64,000 nt of DNA. Source: Varroa destructor. Lineage: Eukaryota > Arthropoda > Arachnida > Mesostigmata > Varroidae. Shown piece after piece: positions 1 through 14,540 of the stretch; within the stretch, counting starts at the first letter, position 1, and the number at the start of each line of letters is the position of its first letter. The notes under the pieces are model-generated. The model searched no databases and had not been told where the DNA came from. It worked only from the letters and a program-made list of their open reading frames with translations. The translations under genes and the position numbers were made by a program. The stretch spans positions 37,359,877 through 37,423,876 of the forward strand of contig NW_019211454.1 in assembly GCF_002443255.2 (NCBI RefSeq). The letters run 5' to 3'.

Positions 1-1985
1 AGTTCAATATTCTAGCACAACAAAGTTTCTCCTTATAGATTTAGAGCGAAAAGTAAGATAGAAATGTCATCAGATAGCAACATGATTTTTGCTGTTGTTA
101 TGTAATACAATTAGAGAAGAGTAAAAGACAAAAAATACACAGTCAGATAGGGATCAATCAGTTACACGTCTATTATTATTCCACCATCAAATTGGCGTCT
201 AAAAGCGGCTCAGACCCAAAACGGCCGGTGCATTCACATCGTCTGTTATGCTGCATTGATATCGTGCTGCAGGTCCACGCTCTTTTAACGTGCCACTTAT
301 GTCCAAGACGCCTACCAGGCTAAAGTACAAGCAAACTGAAGAGGCGACGCGAAACGGCTAGCAGTAAGGGGAAATCGAGCTATTTTTCCCTATTTCCTCC
401 TCTGCCGCCGGCTTCGATTCATCGCCGCCAGATAGATAGACATTTTGCGGTGGGCAATGCCGTTCAACAGAGAAAATGACGATTCGCCGACGGCAGCAAA
501 GACAATAGCAAAAGCAGCAGAAACGCTGGTGGCACGCAAGGCAAATTGCAGTACTCTGTATTCTTCGTTGGTTTGATATTTTCGCCCTCGTGGCTGGCGC
601 CGCAGTAGCAGCCATCAGCCCTCCTGCAGAGCGAACGATGACGAGTCAGAAGAACGTCACTCAGACAATAGCTTCGACCAGTTTCGTCTTCACTCTTTGC
701 TCGTTCGTTCTCTATAGCCCGATTGTTGACTGAACGAAAGACTCGATATTACGACAGTCATATTCTTCAGTGTTACCGCTGCGAGGGCACCGCCCACATT
801 GGCATTCTTGTGCAACAGCGCCTTGTATCTGTTCATTTATCGTGATACATATATATGTGTATATATATATAAAGCGAGGAGAAGCTAAGCCGAGCAGCAC
901 CGTACTACTACGACTATTTGCTGTTACCACCGTAAAAATTTATGTTATTGAAACATGTCTATGCGGCGTCGAATGAAAGCGACGGAAATCGCACTCGGGT
1001 TATCGGATCGGCCGGCCAACTCACTCTCCTCGAAGCGCGGCTGTCACCGCTCTAAAGAGATGATATGAGAAGTCGGGCAAGTGAAACGGAAAGGAAGATT
1101 GGCTTTTAAATGCGACGGCCCTAATGTTTCAGCGCAGCTTAGCTTCACACATATCAAATATACGATCTTTACCTAATGGTAGCTTCCTTGTCGTTCATAA
1201 GTGAACATACGAGGACGCGCACAAAACACTAACATGAAAACATTGGAAGCGCCCAAACTTACGCTTTTGTTGCCTTTACACGTGGTCGCTTGCCTCTCCT
1301 TCGCCCATTTTTTTTCGCTAGCGTACCCCCCAGTGTGGTTGACACGACGTGGTCAGCGCTGGTTGAACACTCGTTTTATTACTAATGAATTTTGCTATAT
1401 AATATGCAAATAGCCACAATGTTTGATACAAAAAAAAAACGAATAAAAAAAATCATAAATGTAGCAACTAAGCTTACCGCATTATGTCAGTTTATATATA
1501 CCTTACTCAACGATTAATATAGTAAAGAAATACTGATTTTCAGAACAGATTATGCACGCTTTGTCGTAATGTTTACTCCGCTGTATTACGAGATCTGGGT
1601 GGGTGGGGGGATGGATGCGACGAGGCTAAGCGTGGAAAATAGTTTTATAGGACGATCTGCTGCTGTGGTAGTTTCCACTGGCATTACTTGGCCGAACTGA
1701 GCGTTCGCGTTTAATTGTAATGTTCTAGAAGATTTAGCGTTAAGTTCGTTCCAGGCGATGACCCAGCACCGTACATTGCCACCGCCGCTAGCGGCGAAGT
1801 CGTTACGAAACGGAATGTTTGTTCATCCGTTCACCTTTATTTGGCTTTACATGTTTAATTAGCACATGTATAAACGTATGACAGGCATCATCATCACATT
1901 ATGACACAATTCAGTTGCTTATTATAGAATCCGTAATACAGTAGAGGTTACCCTACACCTTGACGCATCGTTCATTTTTTTTTTA

Positions 1986-2017
1986 AAGTAACATATTTTG
2001 CTTCTAACGCAAAGGCC
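1986..2017 (+). repeat. 32-nt direct repeat, copy 1
   Basis: AAGTAACATATTTTGCTTCT then AACGCAAAGGCC. It matches copy 2 (2864-2895) at 30 of 32 positions, 878 bp away. Flanks differ. Confidence 0.65.
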
Positions 2018-2712
2018 GATCGTTAAAAACGAGGGAAAGTAGGTCTTTTAACGCAAGCTTTATAGGCCCATTGTACTACATATGTGTACACACTCAGAAC
2101 GATTATAAGATGTTCAATGTCTGATGTCAACTCTCTAATGTGAAACGATCGACGGGCGTACGACGCTTTCTTACGTGAAAACGTGTTATGATAAAAAATC
2201 GACGAAGCTAGTTTAAAAATTAACATCTTCAATGTGGATGTTCAAGTTAGAACAATTCACTTGAACTTCGACTAATAGTCTAGTTATCGGATGAACACAG
2301 CTTTGAGTATCGTTAGAAACATATTTCCCAATTCCCTTATTTCTCGGGAAGCTTATTCTGATACACCTTACCAGAAAAATGGGATCCTTCTTTAGTTTTG
2401 GGACCGCACATCTTCGAAACTGCGGCGAATCGGAAACTTAGATAGAAAGTTAAATAATAACTACACAAAAAGAATAATTTCTCTTCAGACGGCACCAAAC
2501 AGATTATTGACTTCCATTTTCGCATAAAATGTCTGACTTATCGAAGTACCGTTGGCTGGAATACAAGCATTACAACATCCGCTTAGAGGAAGCGTCTGAA
2601 TTTAAAAAAAAAAGCTATGGTCTGTCCATGATAAGCTCACAGCAATATTTTGTATTATTGTCGCAGAGCTCAAGCCAGACCCTTTTAAAACCATAGGTGT
2701 TAAAGGTTGAAC

Positions 2713-2850
2713 ATGCCGAAGAGATATCAGTACTTGGTCACCGTAGATGGAGCATCAAATCACACTATTTCAGTTGGTCCACAGTGGCCTGAACAGATTA
2801 AAGTGATAGATTCAACAGCTCATGAATGTTTTGCATGTCATCTAACTTAA
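2713..2850 (+). CDS. Small ORF candidate (45 codons)
   Basis: An ATG-started frame between the two 32-nt repeats reads MPKRYQYLVTVDGASNHTIS and ends ECFACHLT. A TTGTCGCAG acceptor lies about 45 nt upstream. Composition is protein-like, but there is no recognised family and its length is within chance. Confidence 0.15.
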   Translation: MPKRYQYLVTVDGASNHTISVGPQWPEQIKVIDSTAHECFACHLT

Positions 2851-2863
2851 GTTCACGTTTGGT

Positions 2864-2895
2864 AAGTAATATATTTTGGTTCTAACGCAAAGGCC
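2864..2895 (+). repeat. 32-nt direct repeat, copy 2
   Basis: AAGTAATATATTTTGGTTCT then AACGCAAAGGCC. It follows a 45-codon frame that ends at 2850. Together with copy 1 it brackets about 850 bp. Confidence 0.65.
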
Positions 2896-5800
2896 TATGT
2901 GACCGCAAGATAAGTTCATCCGAACAAACAGTCAGTACTTTAAGCTATCGTTTGGACAGGGTCACATAATAATGTCGGGGTGCTTAATTTGAAAGACACG
3001 TGGTTTTCTCAGTCCGAATCAGGGCATAGATGGACACTTCGTTTCGTACTGATCGTGCTGGTCGTACTGATCGACTGCCTAATAATGGTACAACTCGAAA
3101 CCACTTAGCTTACGGTTAAAAGTGTTGGAAGAGACCGGATACAAATGAACCTTCTAGGACAGCTCGAAAATCTATTAGATCGGGAACTCTTCAAACGAGC
3201 AGATATAATCACATAAAGGTCAGATCAAGCAGCGTAGCAGTCTTTGTCTATTTACAGATATATTTACATCTATGCGACGTAGGTTGCCGACTTACCTGGT
3301 TATTCAATTTAGCAAAAAAAAAACTGCCCTAGAATTCACTGTGACTCTGTTTCTGCTAGCAGCAAAAGCGTACCGTATAAACGCGACTTGCTCGGTGCGG
3401 TATAATGTGATAGCTAGTTAATTTATATTTAGCAGAAGGTCGTTTGTCTATTTTTATTTCGCTCGTCTATAAAATAGTATCTTGCTGTAATCATTGTATC
3501 TGTGGTCACTGCGCATAGATACGTTCGTTTAGAGCTGATCCTGCTTTACCTCGTCGTCGTGTGTAAACGGATATTGAAAATGCTGTCATCGCCAGCGCAA
3601 GCCCTTCGTCGTTACTTTATCCTAAATGTTACATATATGTAACGGCCGGGTCCGCTTCCGGATCAATCTGGGTTTAGCTTGTCACGGGTAGATTGAAAAT
3701 GTTTTATGGCTGCTGTGAGCAGATGGGCCAAGATGAATAATCATGTAGTAATACTGTGTAAGACTGAAGAGATCACTGTAACGCGCACACAAACATATCC
3801 ATAGACGCAGACCGTATACACGACATAGCAATTGCTCCAGCGTAGCATACAAAATAACGGGCATACACAAACAGCAAAGCCGAGTAACAAAAAAACGACA
3901 AAAAAAAAATATAAAGGGTGAGAAAATGCGAAAAACATATTTTATGTTGTGCAGTTGATGGAGCACATTTGTATTTAGTTGCTTATCCGAAACGATCAGG
4001 GTAATATATATTAAGCTTTAGGGGTTCCTGCTTACAGTTTCATGGGGGGATGGTGGACCTTAATTTACGTCATAGTACATTTAGAAATAAAGAATAAGGA
4101 AATGCGGTCTATATTCGAATGAGGGAAATGTGCAGCGGAATGGCGGGCGTCTTCGTCAGAAAGAGTAAACGAACCGAAGGCCAAATGATGTCTATAGAAT
4201 CACGAGCAGAAGATTAAACCAATGACTATTAGACAGTAACGTACGTCGGCTACAAGACAATACACCTTACCTAACACACAAGTAAACAATGGCAAATAAA
4301 AGGAGGCGAACTTCATGATTGACACTTCAAACCGCTCAGTATTTGCAAACGGCATCGTCAGTGATTTTTAAGTTCGTTTTTATTTGTAAAAACAAACATT
4401 CTTCGGCTTGCTTAACTTTAGCATTTTGCCTTACCGCCATAGTTGTGTATGCTTGATACGATTCATTGCTATCGTTTGGCACGGTCAGATCTGAACGTCG
4501 TAAGGCAGCTGGTGATTTTATTTTGGTTCAAAGATGATTCTGCTAATTTTTCCCATATTGCACGCGTTCAGCGATGTTAGCAAAAGGTACTGTATCCTAT
4601 AAGAATATCTCTATAAATAGATGTTATTGGACAAATCATGAATTACTTTGAGGCTGTTATTTACAATGAGAAACGTAAGGGTTGATGATGCATTCAACCT
4701 TGCATTCATGCATGAGTAGCCAAGATTTGCAGGCTGACACCTTCTATCAGAGTGAAGAGATTCCGATGTCAAGGGCCGTTCGTTCGTTGCCTTAACGATG
4801 CCTAGACAGAATACAGATGATTGTATTAGTAATTTATGAGTTTTCCTTTTTCTTCTACTTCTAAATCCTTAACGCACATCGATACATGGTGCTGGATAAG
4901 AGATGATCATCAAGCATTTACCCTGCGACACCTTACGTATTATACAATCTCTTACTAGTGGGCCAGCATCGCACAGAACTTTCTGACACCTTACGGACCC
5001 CGCGCAAGCGAAGGACAGCCGTACCACCGCCTCCCCTCATTTGGGGACACTTTGTTTTCGTCGTACGTATGCATAGAGGATTTTCTTCTGAATAATCATC
5101 CAGAAAAAGCCTGTTTGATTCCCAGAATCATCGCTCCAGAATCATCGGCGTTTTAGTACGCTAAGTCAGGCGCAAATAGTCTATCTTCATTGAATTACAA
5201 ATTTGTACTGTTAGCATCTATCGCCAGCGGAATATCATACACAACAGTTATAGAGAGCACAGGGATCATTAACGCACAACTGTACATGAACGTGCTGCCA
5301 CTGCCGTTATCGAAATTCGTTCAGGCCAATTACCCAATTACATCTCAAACGACAGGAGGTCGTAACGCTAACAACGCCCATATAATGCAGTAGAGACTTC
5401 TTACTTTCTAACTAGTCTAAGGTCAACAGTCACTGCCCGTCGGCAAACGAAGAGCCGGGTAGGCAGTCGCAATTGAAAAAGGTGCCGTACGGCAAATACG
5501 AGTCGTGATATAAGCTCTGACATTGACCTATTTGTCTTAACAGACACTGCCGCTGCAGATACAGCAGCTTAAATTAATAGAAGAACAATTTTGATGAAAC
5601 TAACCGCTGAATGGCCAATTTGGCAGAAATTCAATTTTATTTGAGATCGATTTGAGGGCCTCGTGTAACGCGCTGAGGAGAAGATTGTCATTCGCTCATT
5701 GGACCCTGCTTAGCGCCCCGTTACCTGCGTTATTTGTAGTTTTGCAAAATGATGACTAGCTCACCATCGACACCATGTAAAAACGAATCCTTAATCCCCT

Positions 5801-6444
5801 TTTTTCCTTTCGAACGAACTGTGTAGTGGTACGTCAGCTTCAAACTGGCGCTTTTTTACAGCCTTGTCCTATTGTCAGGTGACAAACTGAGTAGCGAGCA
5901 CCTCTCTATCGGTCTGCCTGAACGAATCGTTTCTTTTTGATTTTGTGACCACCGAAAAGCTACATCGATTGACGCGTTGCAACGCCGTAGTCGTTCCAGC
6001 TAATGGTCGTAACCATACTGCCATCGAAAAACCTAACTGATTGCACTATATATTTTTGCACCATCACCACTAGCAGCGTTATCTCAGATTAGCACTACTA
6101 GATTATGCTTCACTTTGACGCTAGCCGGTACAGCTGATGGCCGACTGGTTGCGGACGCATCAGTATATTTCGTTTGACCATTACCGGCATTTTGGCTCTG
6201 GTCAATTGATAATCGACCACAAGATGATAGCATATAGAATATGCTGGTTGCTGGGGGTCGTGGCAATCGCGACAACGACGCTATATGAAACGAAAACAAT
6301 TTTGGTGTCGCTAGCAAAACAAAGCCCACATGTACGCGCTGCGTACAGCGGTTATTTATGGGGTTTTTTTTTTCGTATTGCGGCATATGTCGCTGTCGTA
6401 GCTGTGGATACGAACCAACAAAATGATATTGCTTAGCACGTTGC

Positions 6445-6984
6445 CTATCTTACTGTAAGAGTGGCAGCACTATCTGCAATGATATGGCAGCATTGCTTAC
6501 GTCGATTTACGCTTGCGTCAGAGTCGAACACGATGTCCAAGCCACACTCACGGTAGGGACAGAAACTCTGCAGTCGTACCATGACCACCATCGTCATCAT
6601 CGATACCGTTGTGCTGCTATCGCTTCCTGCTTGTCTTGCGACGTGTAAGACAGTGGTTCGCTCTGTAGCAGGCAACAGATAACAGACAAGGATACACGTA
6701 CCCACCGACACGGTCATTGGACGAGGAAAATGATCGAGTCTGTTTGTATGGCTAAGGGACTGCAAGCCTGCTCCACCATCTACCTGATGCTGCAGTTGAC
6801 GATGGTGATGTGGATCAAGACCGTTGCGAAGGCAACGTAGCTTGCAACTACCACGGCTACGGCTCATTTCAGTTGTATCTGGCCTGCACTTTTTGCCTCG
6901 ACGGCTATCGTCTGCAGTTTTTCTCAATGACCAGTACGAACTACTACTGCCATTGGGGGGTATGCCCGTCGTTTTTTGAAACAT
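6445..6984 (-). CDS. Unrecognised 179-codon - strand frame
   Basis: The longest open frame left of the ABCA gene, followed by a donor-like CA|GTAAGA at its end. The translation is rich in Arg, Ser, Cys and His with Met runs and matches no family I know. In AT-rich DNA of this length one such frame is expected by chance, so it is listed only as a candidate. Confidence 0.12.
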   Translation of the reverse strand: MFQKTTGIPPNGSSSSYWSLRKTADDSRRGKKCRPDTTEMSRSRGSCKLRCLRNGLDPHHHRQLQHQVDGGAGLQSLSHTNRLDHFPRPMTVSVGTCILVCYLLPATERTTVLHVARQAGSDSSTTVSMMTMVVMVRLQSFCPYRECGLDIVFDSDASVNRRKQCCHIIADSAATLTVR

Positions 6985-9900
6985 AATATTTTTCCCACAT
7001 CTGCCTTACGATGCGATCACAGTACAGAAACGGCAGGAGCGACGCGGCCGCCTCGACGAGCACTCTTAGGAGTGCTACGCCTGAAAATTACGCGAGATGA
7101 ATACATTCATTTTGGCGTTTTAGGGCTGGCAGCAAAAATTGTGGTCGTGTAAACATTGCAAAATTCAGGCTCGATCGAGGGGACGTTAGTTCGATAATGG
7201 CTGGTTGACTCTACCACGTTTGGACAGTCAGAGGGCACTTGCCGGCGTCTTTTGTAAACAGTTCAGCGTTTCAGAAAAGGTTCGTGTTTTCCTGACGCAA
7301 CCTGGTATCAAGCCAGTTCCATGGTCCCCAATCGGCAACAATGGTAGCTATAGTGGCGACAGGACCAGCAGTTATTAAAATTTAACTGTTGGCTCCCAGC
7401 ATCAGCTTCGTTTAATTGTCTTTGTCGTCAAAGGACGCTATCCCCCGCGCGGTTAATTGGGTGCCTCACACATTTTTCCAAGCGTTTGTTATTTCTGTGT
7501 TACTGACCATTGCCGTTACCATCACTTCATTTTTTTATCCTACTGCTGAAAAGTTGCTTTGTATTTTTAGCTGTTCGAAATTTAGGTCGGCGGGGGATTT
7601 TTCGCAGATATATGCAAGCAGGAAGAAGTCTCAAGTCTGCAATTTCTTTTGGCAACTACGCCGCGACTAGCTGTGCTGTCGCCATCTGCCATTTGACATG
7701 ATTTGTTTTTTTTTCGTATCTATAGTTCTTTACCACTGTCCTTCAGGTAGCTTAATACCTGCATCGAAATTACGTTGGCCATTGAATGGACATTTTGCCA
7801 CTTTAGTAAAATTGTCGCACGTTTCTGTGGTCATAATACAAGTTCTTCAGTTTTCATGGTTGTTCTGGTAAACAACAATACCTATCAAGCAGATAGATAG
7901 AGCGTTTAAAGGACACACTTAGTGAACCTTGTCGAAGGCCATTTGCGAAGCGCAGGGTTCTTCGATTCCCGATATAGTGTATGCCTGACAAAACAAATAA
8001 GCCGATCAGTTTATTCCCGTTTACCATCGAGCATCAGTAGTAGCCGACTGCTCACCCGCTTACCAATATATATGTATATAAAAAGAACGTAGTGGCAGAC
8101 CCGCGAAGCACAGTGGGCCCTATGAGTCTAGCAACATCCATTCATGCTAAATATGCTATCTTTGCTTATTCTAATGATTGGCTCCACATCGAGGCCAGCC
8201 ACTCCGCGTCGCGCCGTCTGGACCCGGTGTGAGGTGGGCTGCGACGGCAGTCTTATTCGATTTGGGTCGCCAGATCGCGCCACGGTCGTCTGCACGGCTC
8301 ACGGTTGTTACTAGCAGGTACCCGTGACTAGTCTATCTGTCGAGGTGCTAGCATCAGTGACTTTGTAGTGGTGGCGGGAAGAGATTTGTGGTCATTCAAC
8401 TATGGAAAACCTCTCATGCTTTCGGCATTAGTTTTAATCCGCGTATAGTTGCGTCTTATCCCTTTTTTTTGGGGTATTTCTCGTCAGCAGTTGAAAACTA
8501 ACCAAAAGTTCCAACTGCCGACCCCGAATCTATTAAATTTGCTGAATGCGACGCGCCAACAAATGAGGGAGTCGATAACTGCAGCAGTAACAACAAACTG
8601 CGATACCAAAAGCTACACATAGAGGCGACAACGTAATGTTCCATTTGTCTGCTATGCCCTGTTACGATGTGAAATCGTTCACTAACGAGCAAAATCGGGT
8701 AGCAGTCGTACAATGGCTATAGCATAATACGCAACGGCATGGCATTGCTAGGAGAAAAAGAGTGGGAGAATATCTGCCACGCTGTCGGCTCGATATATAT
8801 ATATGTATGCATAAACAGCATAAATAATTCGACCTACTGCTATTGCTGGTTTTTGTCTGGAGGCAGATCTATGTGGTTAGCCACTGAAAATGGCTGTGTA
8901 CGATCGTCTTATTAGAACTGTCTGAGAATGCATGTGATTACACAGAGAAGTCAGCATTGATTTTTCTTTATTTGCCAAGGGAGACGGCTCTGTCTTATCA
9001 AAAACGGAAGTTTGCCGATGCTGTCGTCCCTGTTCCTTAGGTCTTCGTCATGCGAAGATCTTAGTTCACTCGAGGACGGAAGCTGTTGAATGATTCGCAG
9101 TCGTAATGATAATGTTTTCATCATTGCTTCATTTTGCCAGTGCTGCTTTAGAGAAGATCTCTTCTAAGTGTCTGCTTTATTCTACGCACACGATACTGCA
9201 TCAAATAGAGAAATGGTATTACCGTGTATCGGGCCGGTTATTGAACCGGCATGATTTATTCTGGGAATTGCAAAATTTTCACAATGCGACGCACAATGTC
9301 ACGCGGACAATTTCGAATGACGTATACAATTGCTACGGGGATTCAGTGTTTTCATCATTCTAAAACAGCGGCTGTAGTCATTTTGTTCGCGAATTGTCAA
9401 AGGGACCCGTGTTCTGGCTACGACATTCATTCACCAATCAAAACATTTTCCAGAGGAATATACTACGAATTTCCCTATTTGCTAAAAGATCGAGGGATGT
9501 AATGGCACGATCATGCTTCTCGATCCTTCCAACGCTTGCCGTTATATTGCTACTTTCCTTCAGTTCTTCAATCAATAAAGATGGTTTTCGAATCTAGCTA
9601 TCGTTGGGCTATCATAATTGATTAGTAGCATGCATACCTGCAAGCAGAATGGATGGGCGCAATATAGACCAAGAAACTTGTAACTTAAAGAAAAAAAAAA
9701 AAGGTAATCAGCAAACTGTGCGTGCGGTGCGTAGATTTTATTTTGAGGTATGTCCACTAAAATTGATACAACCATTATTATGCTTTTGCAGACCTTGTAC
9801 GCAGCTTATTGGCAGATCTGATTTAATTGTGGGTGTCTGATCAACAGTGACTCAAGTGGGTAATTGTTCTTGCCCTTGAAAAGAATTCGATTGCTGCAGC

Positions 9901-10232
9901 GGCGTTCATTTCGAAAAAGCCCGCCTTGTTAGCAGAGCCTGGCCAAATGTGTATTTACGCACATATCTGTGCACATCGACAGCCGCTCGGGTATCTAGAA
10001 ATCATGAAACCTTTTTTCCTACCTTAAATCAAAAGTGTACGACACAAAAGAGGGCTCAAAGCTATTCAACTTAAATGTATCATTACTATATACTGTACTT
10101 TCTTATAATTTAGCTGTGCACTAACAGCTGGCCAGGCTTAGAAAAAAAAAAACTTATATTTCGGTGTACAAAAAAAACGATATATTAGGAAGAGTGGATT
10201 TGTAACAAAAACAAATTTCGTAGACAGTGGCA

Positions 10233-10257
10233 ATATATATATATATATATATATATT
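10233..10257. repeat. (AT)n microsatellite
   Basis: Uninterrupted AT dinucleotide run in AT-rich non-coding DNA. Confidence 0.9.
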
Positions 10258-13200
10258 GGAGACACCTGATTGCTCACCAAACCGCTTACGTATTTTATAC
10301 ACATCTATATAAAGTATACGTATCTGTATATATTCAGCGTTATGTAACAACGAGCGATTAGGAAGACGGCTTCATGATCCATACACGCACATGGATGCAT
10401 GCGATGGCAAAACCATCGAACCCTGCTAGACTAATTGCAAACAACAGAGGCGAGAAGCTTACCGCCAGTATACGATCATTAGCACTATGTATTTGAAATA
10501 CGTCAAAGCAGACACCCTAACGCAATAGTTTTTAATAATGTTAGCAATAGGTAATAGCACACAACAGAAAATAGTGTAAAATCTACTTAACATATATGTT
10601 CACTAGCAGCTGCTATTATCTGGTCGAACGTTTGCATGGTTGACAACACGATATCCACCAAATTTCTTAAACTAATGGATAAATGATACCCTCACAACCG
10701 GCCGGAGACGGAAGTACATTTATTATAACAATGAATATTTGCAGGTCTGGTTCGGGATCAAGTGAATTAGTGCCATAATGTTAATGATGCAACGATGGAA
10801 TTCAATGAAATAACTTAATTAGAGAACGTTGCGGGCCTCCGAATTTGCTCTGGAGAACAAATATTAGGGGTTATTTGTCACTGGCCATTCAAAGAAATAG
10901 ACAGTGCTCTACTGGGCTGTTTTTCAATATGTGATTTTTTACTTTTATAGTTACCCACGTATTGTAAATACGTCGGAAGCTGAGTATATGTCGCCGTAAT
11001 CTCGGCACGGCTGCTCGAAACATTAAATAAACCGGCCATATAAAGCGTACGCCATTTTCCATCAGTGCAAGCGTGCGCACAGCTTTCGTAGCTCCGAATA
11101 TGATTCCCAATAAGAAAATTAATTTGGGATTCAGAACCGTATTACTCTAATTTCTAAAAAGTTCTGTCTGTATTTAAACCTTACCTTTTCGTCTCCGAAG
11201 TCGAGATTATGTTAGACGTTTGGGTATATATATTAGTAATACTTATGTGTTTCATTTATATTTTTAAATTATTAGGATTAATAGTAGTCAGTAAAAGAAA
11301 TAATCGCTAGCTGGCTTGTGGTGCCGAAAGTGTGATTTTTAAAAAATAACTAAAAAGTATAATAATATGCCTAAACTTCATTCTTAAATAGATCCGCTTC
11401 ACTTTTATGCTAGTGATGTCCCATTATATCATTATTTTTTCTTCCGTAATAGCGATCGTCTCAAATCAATAACGTATTCGGGTGCACGGCCGGAGAAAGA
11501 AAAAAAACAATGAAGTTAATAATACTTCGGATAATCAACGCGCCCTATTTGATCGTGGAGGAAAAAGACAGATCTGCTTCTTTGGAGCGTGCAGACCAAA
11601 TATAAAAACGTCCCCCAATAACTTTGACTACTAAAAAAAAGCTAAATTGCAATCATAATAATAATAACTAAATAAACTATTGGAAAACGCATTGCCTACA
11701 AAACAGTTCCGCATAAACTGATACTTTCGAAAAAACGCTCAATCATCATACAGCCGAACGAATTTAGTCATCCAAACATGCACGTGGCCTGGAAGTCGCT
11801 AGGACAACTGAATTAATGAGTTGCGCTTGCGTGCACCACCTACAGCAGCTGCTAAGACAGCAGTATGTTTGGGTGTGTCCACAGGACGGGGACACGAGCG
11901 ATGTATGCATTATCGTCTCCGACTCGTTGTCGTTCCTTCAGAGACTGCTTATATTTTTCGGCAAGGTTTGGCCTTGTATATATATATATATAGGCCACAA
12001 AAGTTTAATAAAATTACCTGTACCAATAATAATAATTTTTTTTCGTGTAGTAACTTCGTGCTCCACCTAAACAAGTGCACGCGTTCTACCACTTCGGTGG
12101 ATCAGTGCGCTTTCATTCCTATTCCAGGCTGCGTGTTTCGCTAATGCCAGCAGAACTGTTATTCGCGTGCATAATATAAAGCTTAGCTGATATTACTGCA
12201 GTGGCCACACAGCAACAAAGCCTGCTTTTTACAAAAGCTACTGCAACGGTTTAATTTTTCACCCGCCATCGGGTATGCCCTGTCCCTGATCCCAGAGGCG
12301 GGAATGTTTAAAACGGCGAGCCGCAGCTTCATCTCGTATAGTCTATATTGTATCATATGATGGCTTGTCATTAGGGGCTTTTACAGGCGACAGCAGACAA
12401 GGGCAGGATATTGGCTCATGTAAACGATTAAGACAGCAACAAGCTCGTAACCGCTGCAGAAACAAACACAGCCATCCTATTCGCAGACCGTTCACATACC
12501 CCGAGTCCGTTCAGTCCTCTTTTCGCTGCAGTACTCATTTGGACCCATCCTTCTTCCTCGTGATGTCCTGTACATTTACGTAGTTTTCTCTTGTACATCA
12601 CGCTTAACATTTACTTACGCTAATCATTCTACCGTTATTAGCACTAATTATGTAGCATTTATTATATGCACCTTTTTGATTCTCATGATATAAAACATAC
12701 ATAAATTGATATATATAATTGCAAGCGATCCGTATTATATTAACTGCTGCTGCTGCTGCGCGTCTCATGCTTTAAGGCTCATAAAAATTAATATTTAACT
12801 TGGGCTGTCAGCACGGACACTCTGACAACACGCTAATACGATATAGCGGACGTCGGTGCACTTTGCCACATCCTATATTATTTTTTCGCCCTTAGGGTGC
12901 CGATGTTCAACCCTCGAATCCATGGTCAACGATCAAACCGCTTGATTCGTTAAATTCGAAGGAAATTCACCATTAAAATTAAAAAAAAAAAAATCCTCTG
13001 CTATTTTTTTATAAATAGTTCAATTACAATTTACTCTTCTTTTCTCTGCCTTTGCTCGCTTGCTTTCCGTCTCGGTTTCTTATTCACTATGGCAAATCTT
13101 ATTGTACAGTTCGAACTAATACTGCCGTAAGTCTGTTTCGTGATTAAACTTTGTTTTAAGAAACTTTCTGCCTTCGTTGTCTTGCTCATACAGTATCACT

Positions 13201-14518
13201 CTGCTTTGTTAATCTAATTCCGTATGATGTTTTACCCTAGACCCTCTCCGTCCAGAAAGTGCAGACGTGAAGTGCCCTTTATCAGGGTGCTCTGTGAAGC
13301 CTTGCGTAGCTAAACTGGAGCACAAGCCGAACAATTTCCCCGCGTATTAAGCCTATTGATCATTCAAGCTATATGTGTGCTAAAGGCAGAGATATACAAA
13401 CTCTTACCTATGAAAATTCGTTGCGGGTCCGCAAAACCTTCTTTTTACAGGTTATGAGTCTCTGCATATCTTATCATTTCTATTGCTAGCTTACCTTCGA
13501 CAAACGTGTACGCGGTATGATAGTACTGTTCTCAGATATCTTGTCTGTTACCCTCTTTCTTTGAATTTCCAAGGTTTCTCTTAGCTGTTCAACTGTCCGT
13601 GGTAGCCCAGGGCTTGCGGACTTCTTTGCATCAAACGTATTGTCTGGTTTCGTCAGCGTCGGCCTATTACACAATAGAAAGCGCCCGCTGTAACCGTGAA
13701 GCGGTGATGTAGTTAGAGCGTATGGTTTATTAGATTTTATTATTGTCAGATATTATCAGATGTACACAATTACTGTGTTATCGTTATCGTTATCGGGTAT
13801 GTACAAAAGTGCGATATTAGACGCAGTCTTCGATGAAGTAACGTTGACACCAGCGCGTTCGGGCGCTTAGTTCTTGTAGAGTACCAAAACGTTCGAATAT
13901 AGCGGTCCAATCCAAAGTAGCTAGAAATATAGAATCGAAATTATAGATGGTAGCTTTTTTACATCTCGAAGGGGACAGTTCTGTTTTCTGTCTGTCTACG
14001 ATTGCCAGGGCACAATACATTCGCTATTTTTGGGCCTAGAAAATTCGTTTACTTCCGATTTTCATTACTGTTTCTTGGTACACTACGCTCTAATCGATCA
14101 TATTTTATGGAACGTGATCGTCGGGCTGACTGTGATCAATCAAGGTTAACTATGACTCGACTGCTTATCGTTACTTATCAATCCACCAAAAAGTATGTAT
14201 GATATTTTCATCTGCGTTGAGTGCATATTATATATGAAGTGTGGCCAACTTTTGGACAATGGCTTCTCCGGCCTAAAGGCTTAATTTTGATGATTGTTCG
14301 GTTGCTGAAGCTGGTGTCTTTTACGCAAAGTTAGATATCAACAGACGGGACGTTGGCATGGCTTGCTGCGGCCGACTGCAATTAACTACGTATTTACAGA
14401 TTATAGTTGAAGTATGAAAATTATCCTATTATAGCAACGCTAAACAAAAATCAAATGTAAATAGGCTTCAGGTTGTTTCTTTGGTGCGTCGTTAATGTTT
14501 CTGTACTTCGAACATAGC

Positions 14519-14540
14519 CGTCGTCGTCGTCGTCGTCGTG
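14519..14540. repeat. (CGT)n trinucleotide repeat
   Basis: About seven CGT/TCG units; on the - strand they read as a poly-Asp run inside an 89-codon frame that has no other coding sign. Confidence 0.85.

Larger units (their letters stand above)
1..8000. other. Non-coding stretch, left end
   Basis: Apart from the 32-nt repeats, the small ORF at 2713 and the long frame at 6445, I see only AT-rich DNA with short frames on all six phases and TA-rich patches (846-871). A direct pair TCGTACTGATCG occurs at 3044 and 3062. No gene is supported. Confidence 0.5.
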
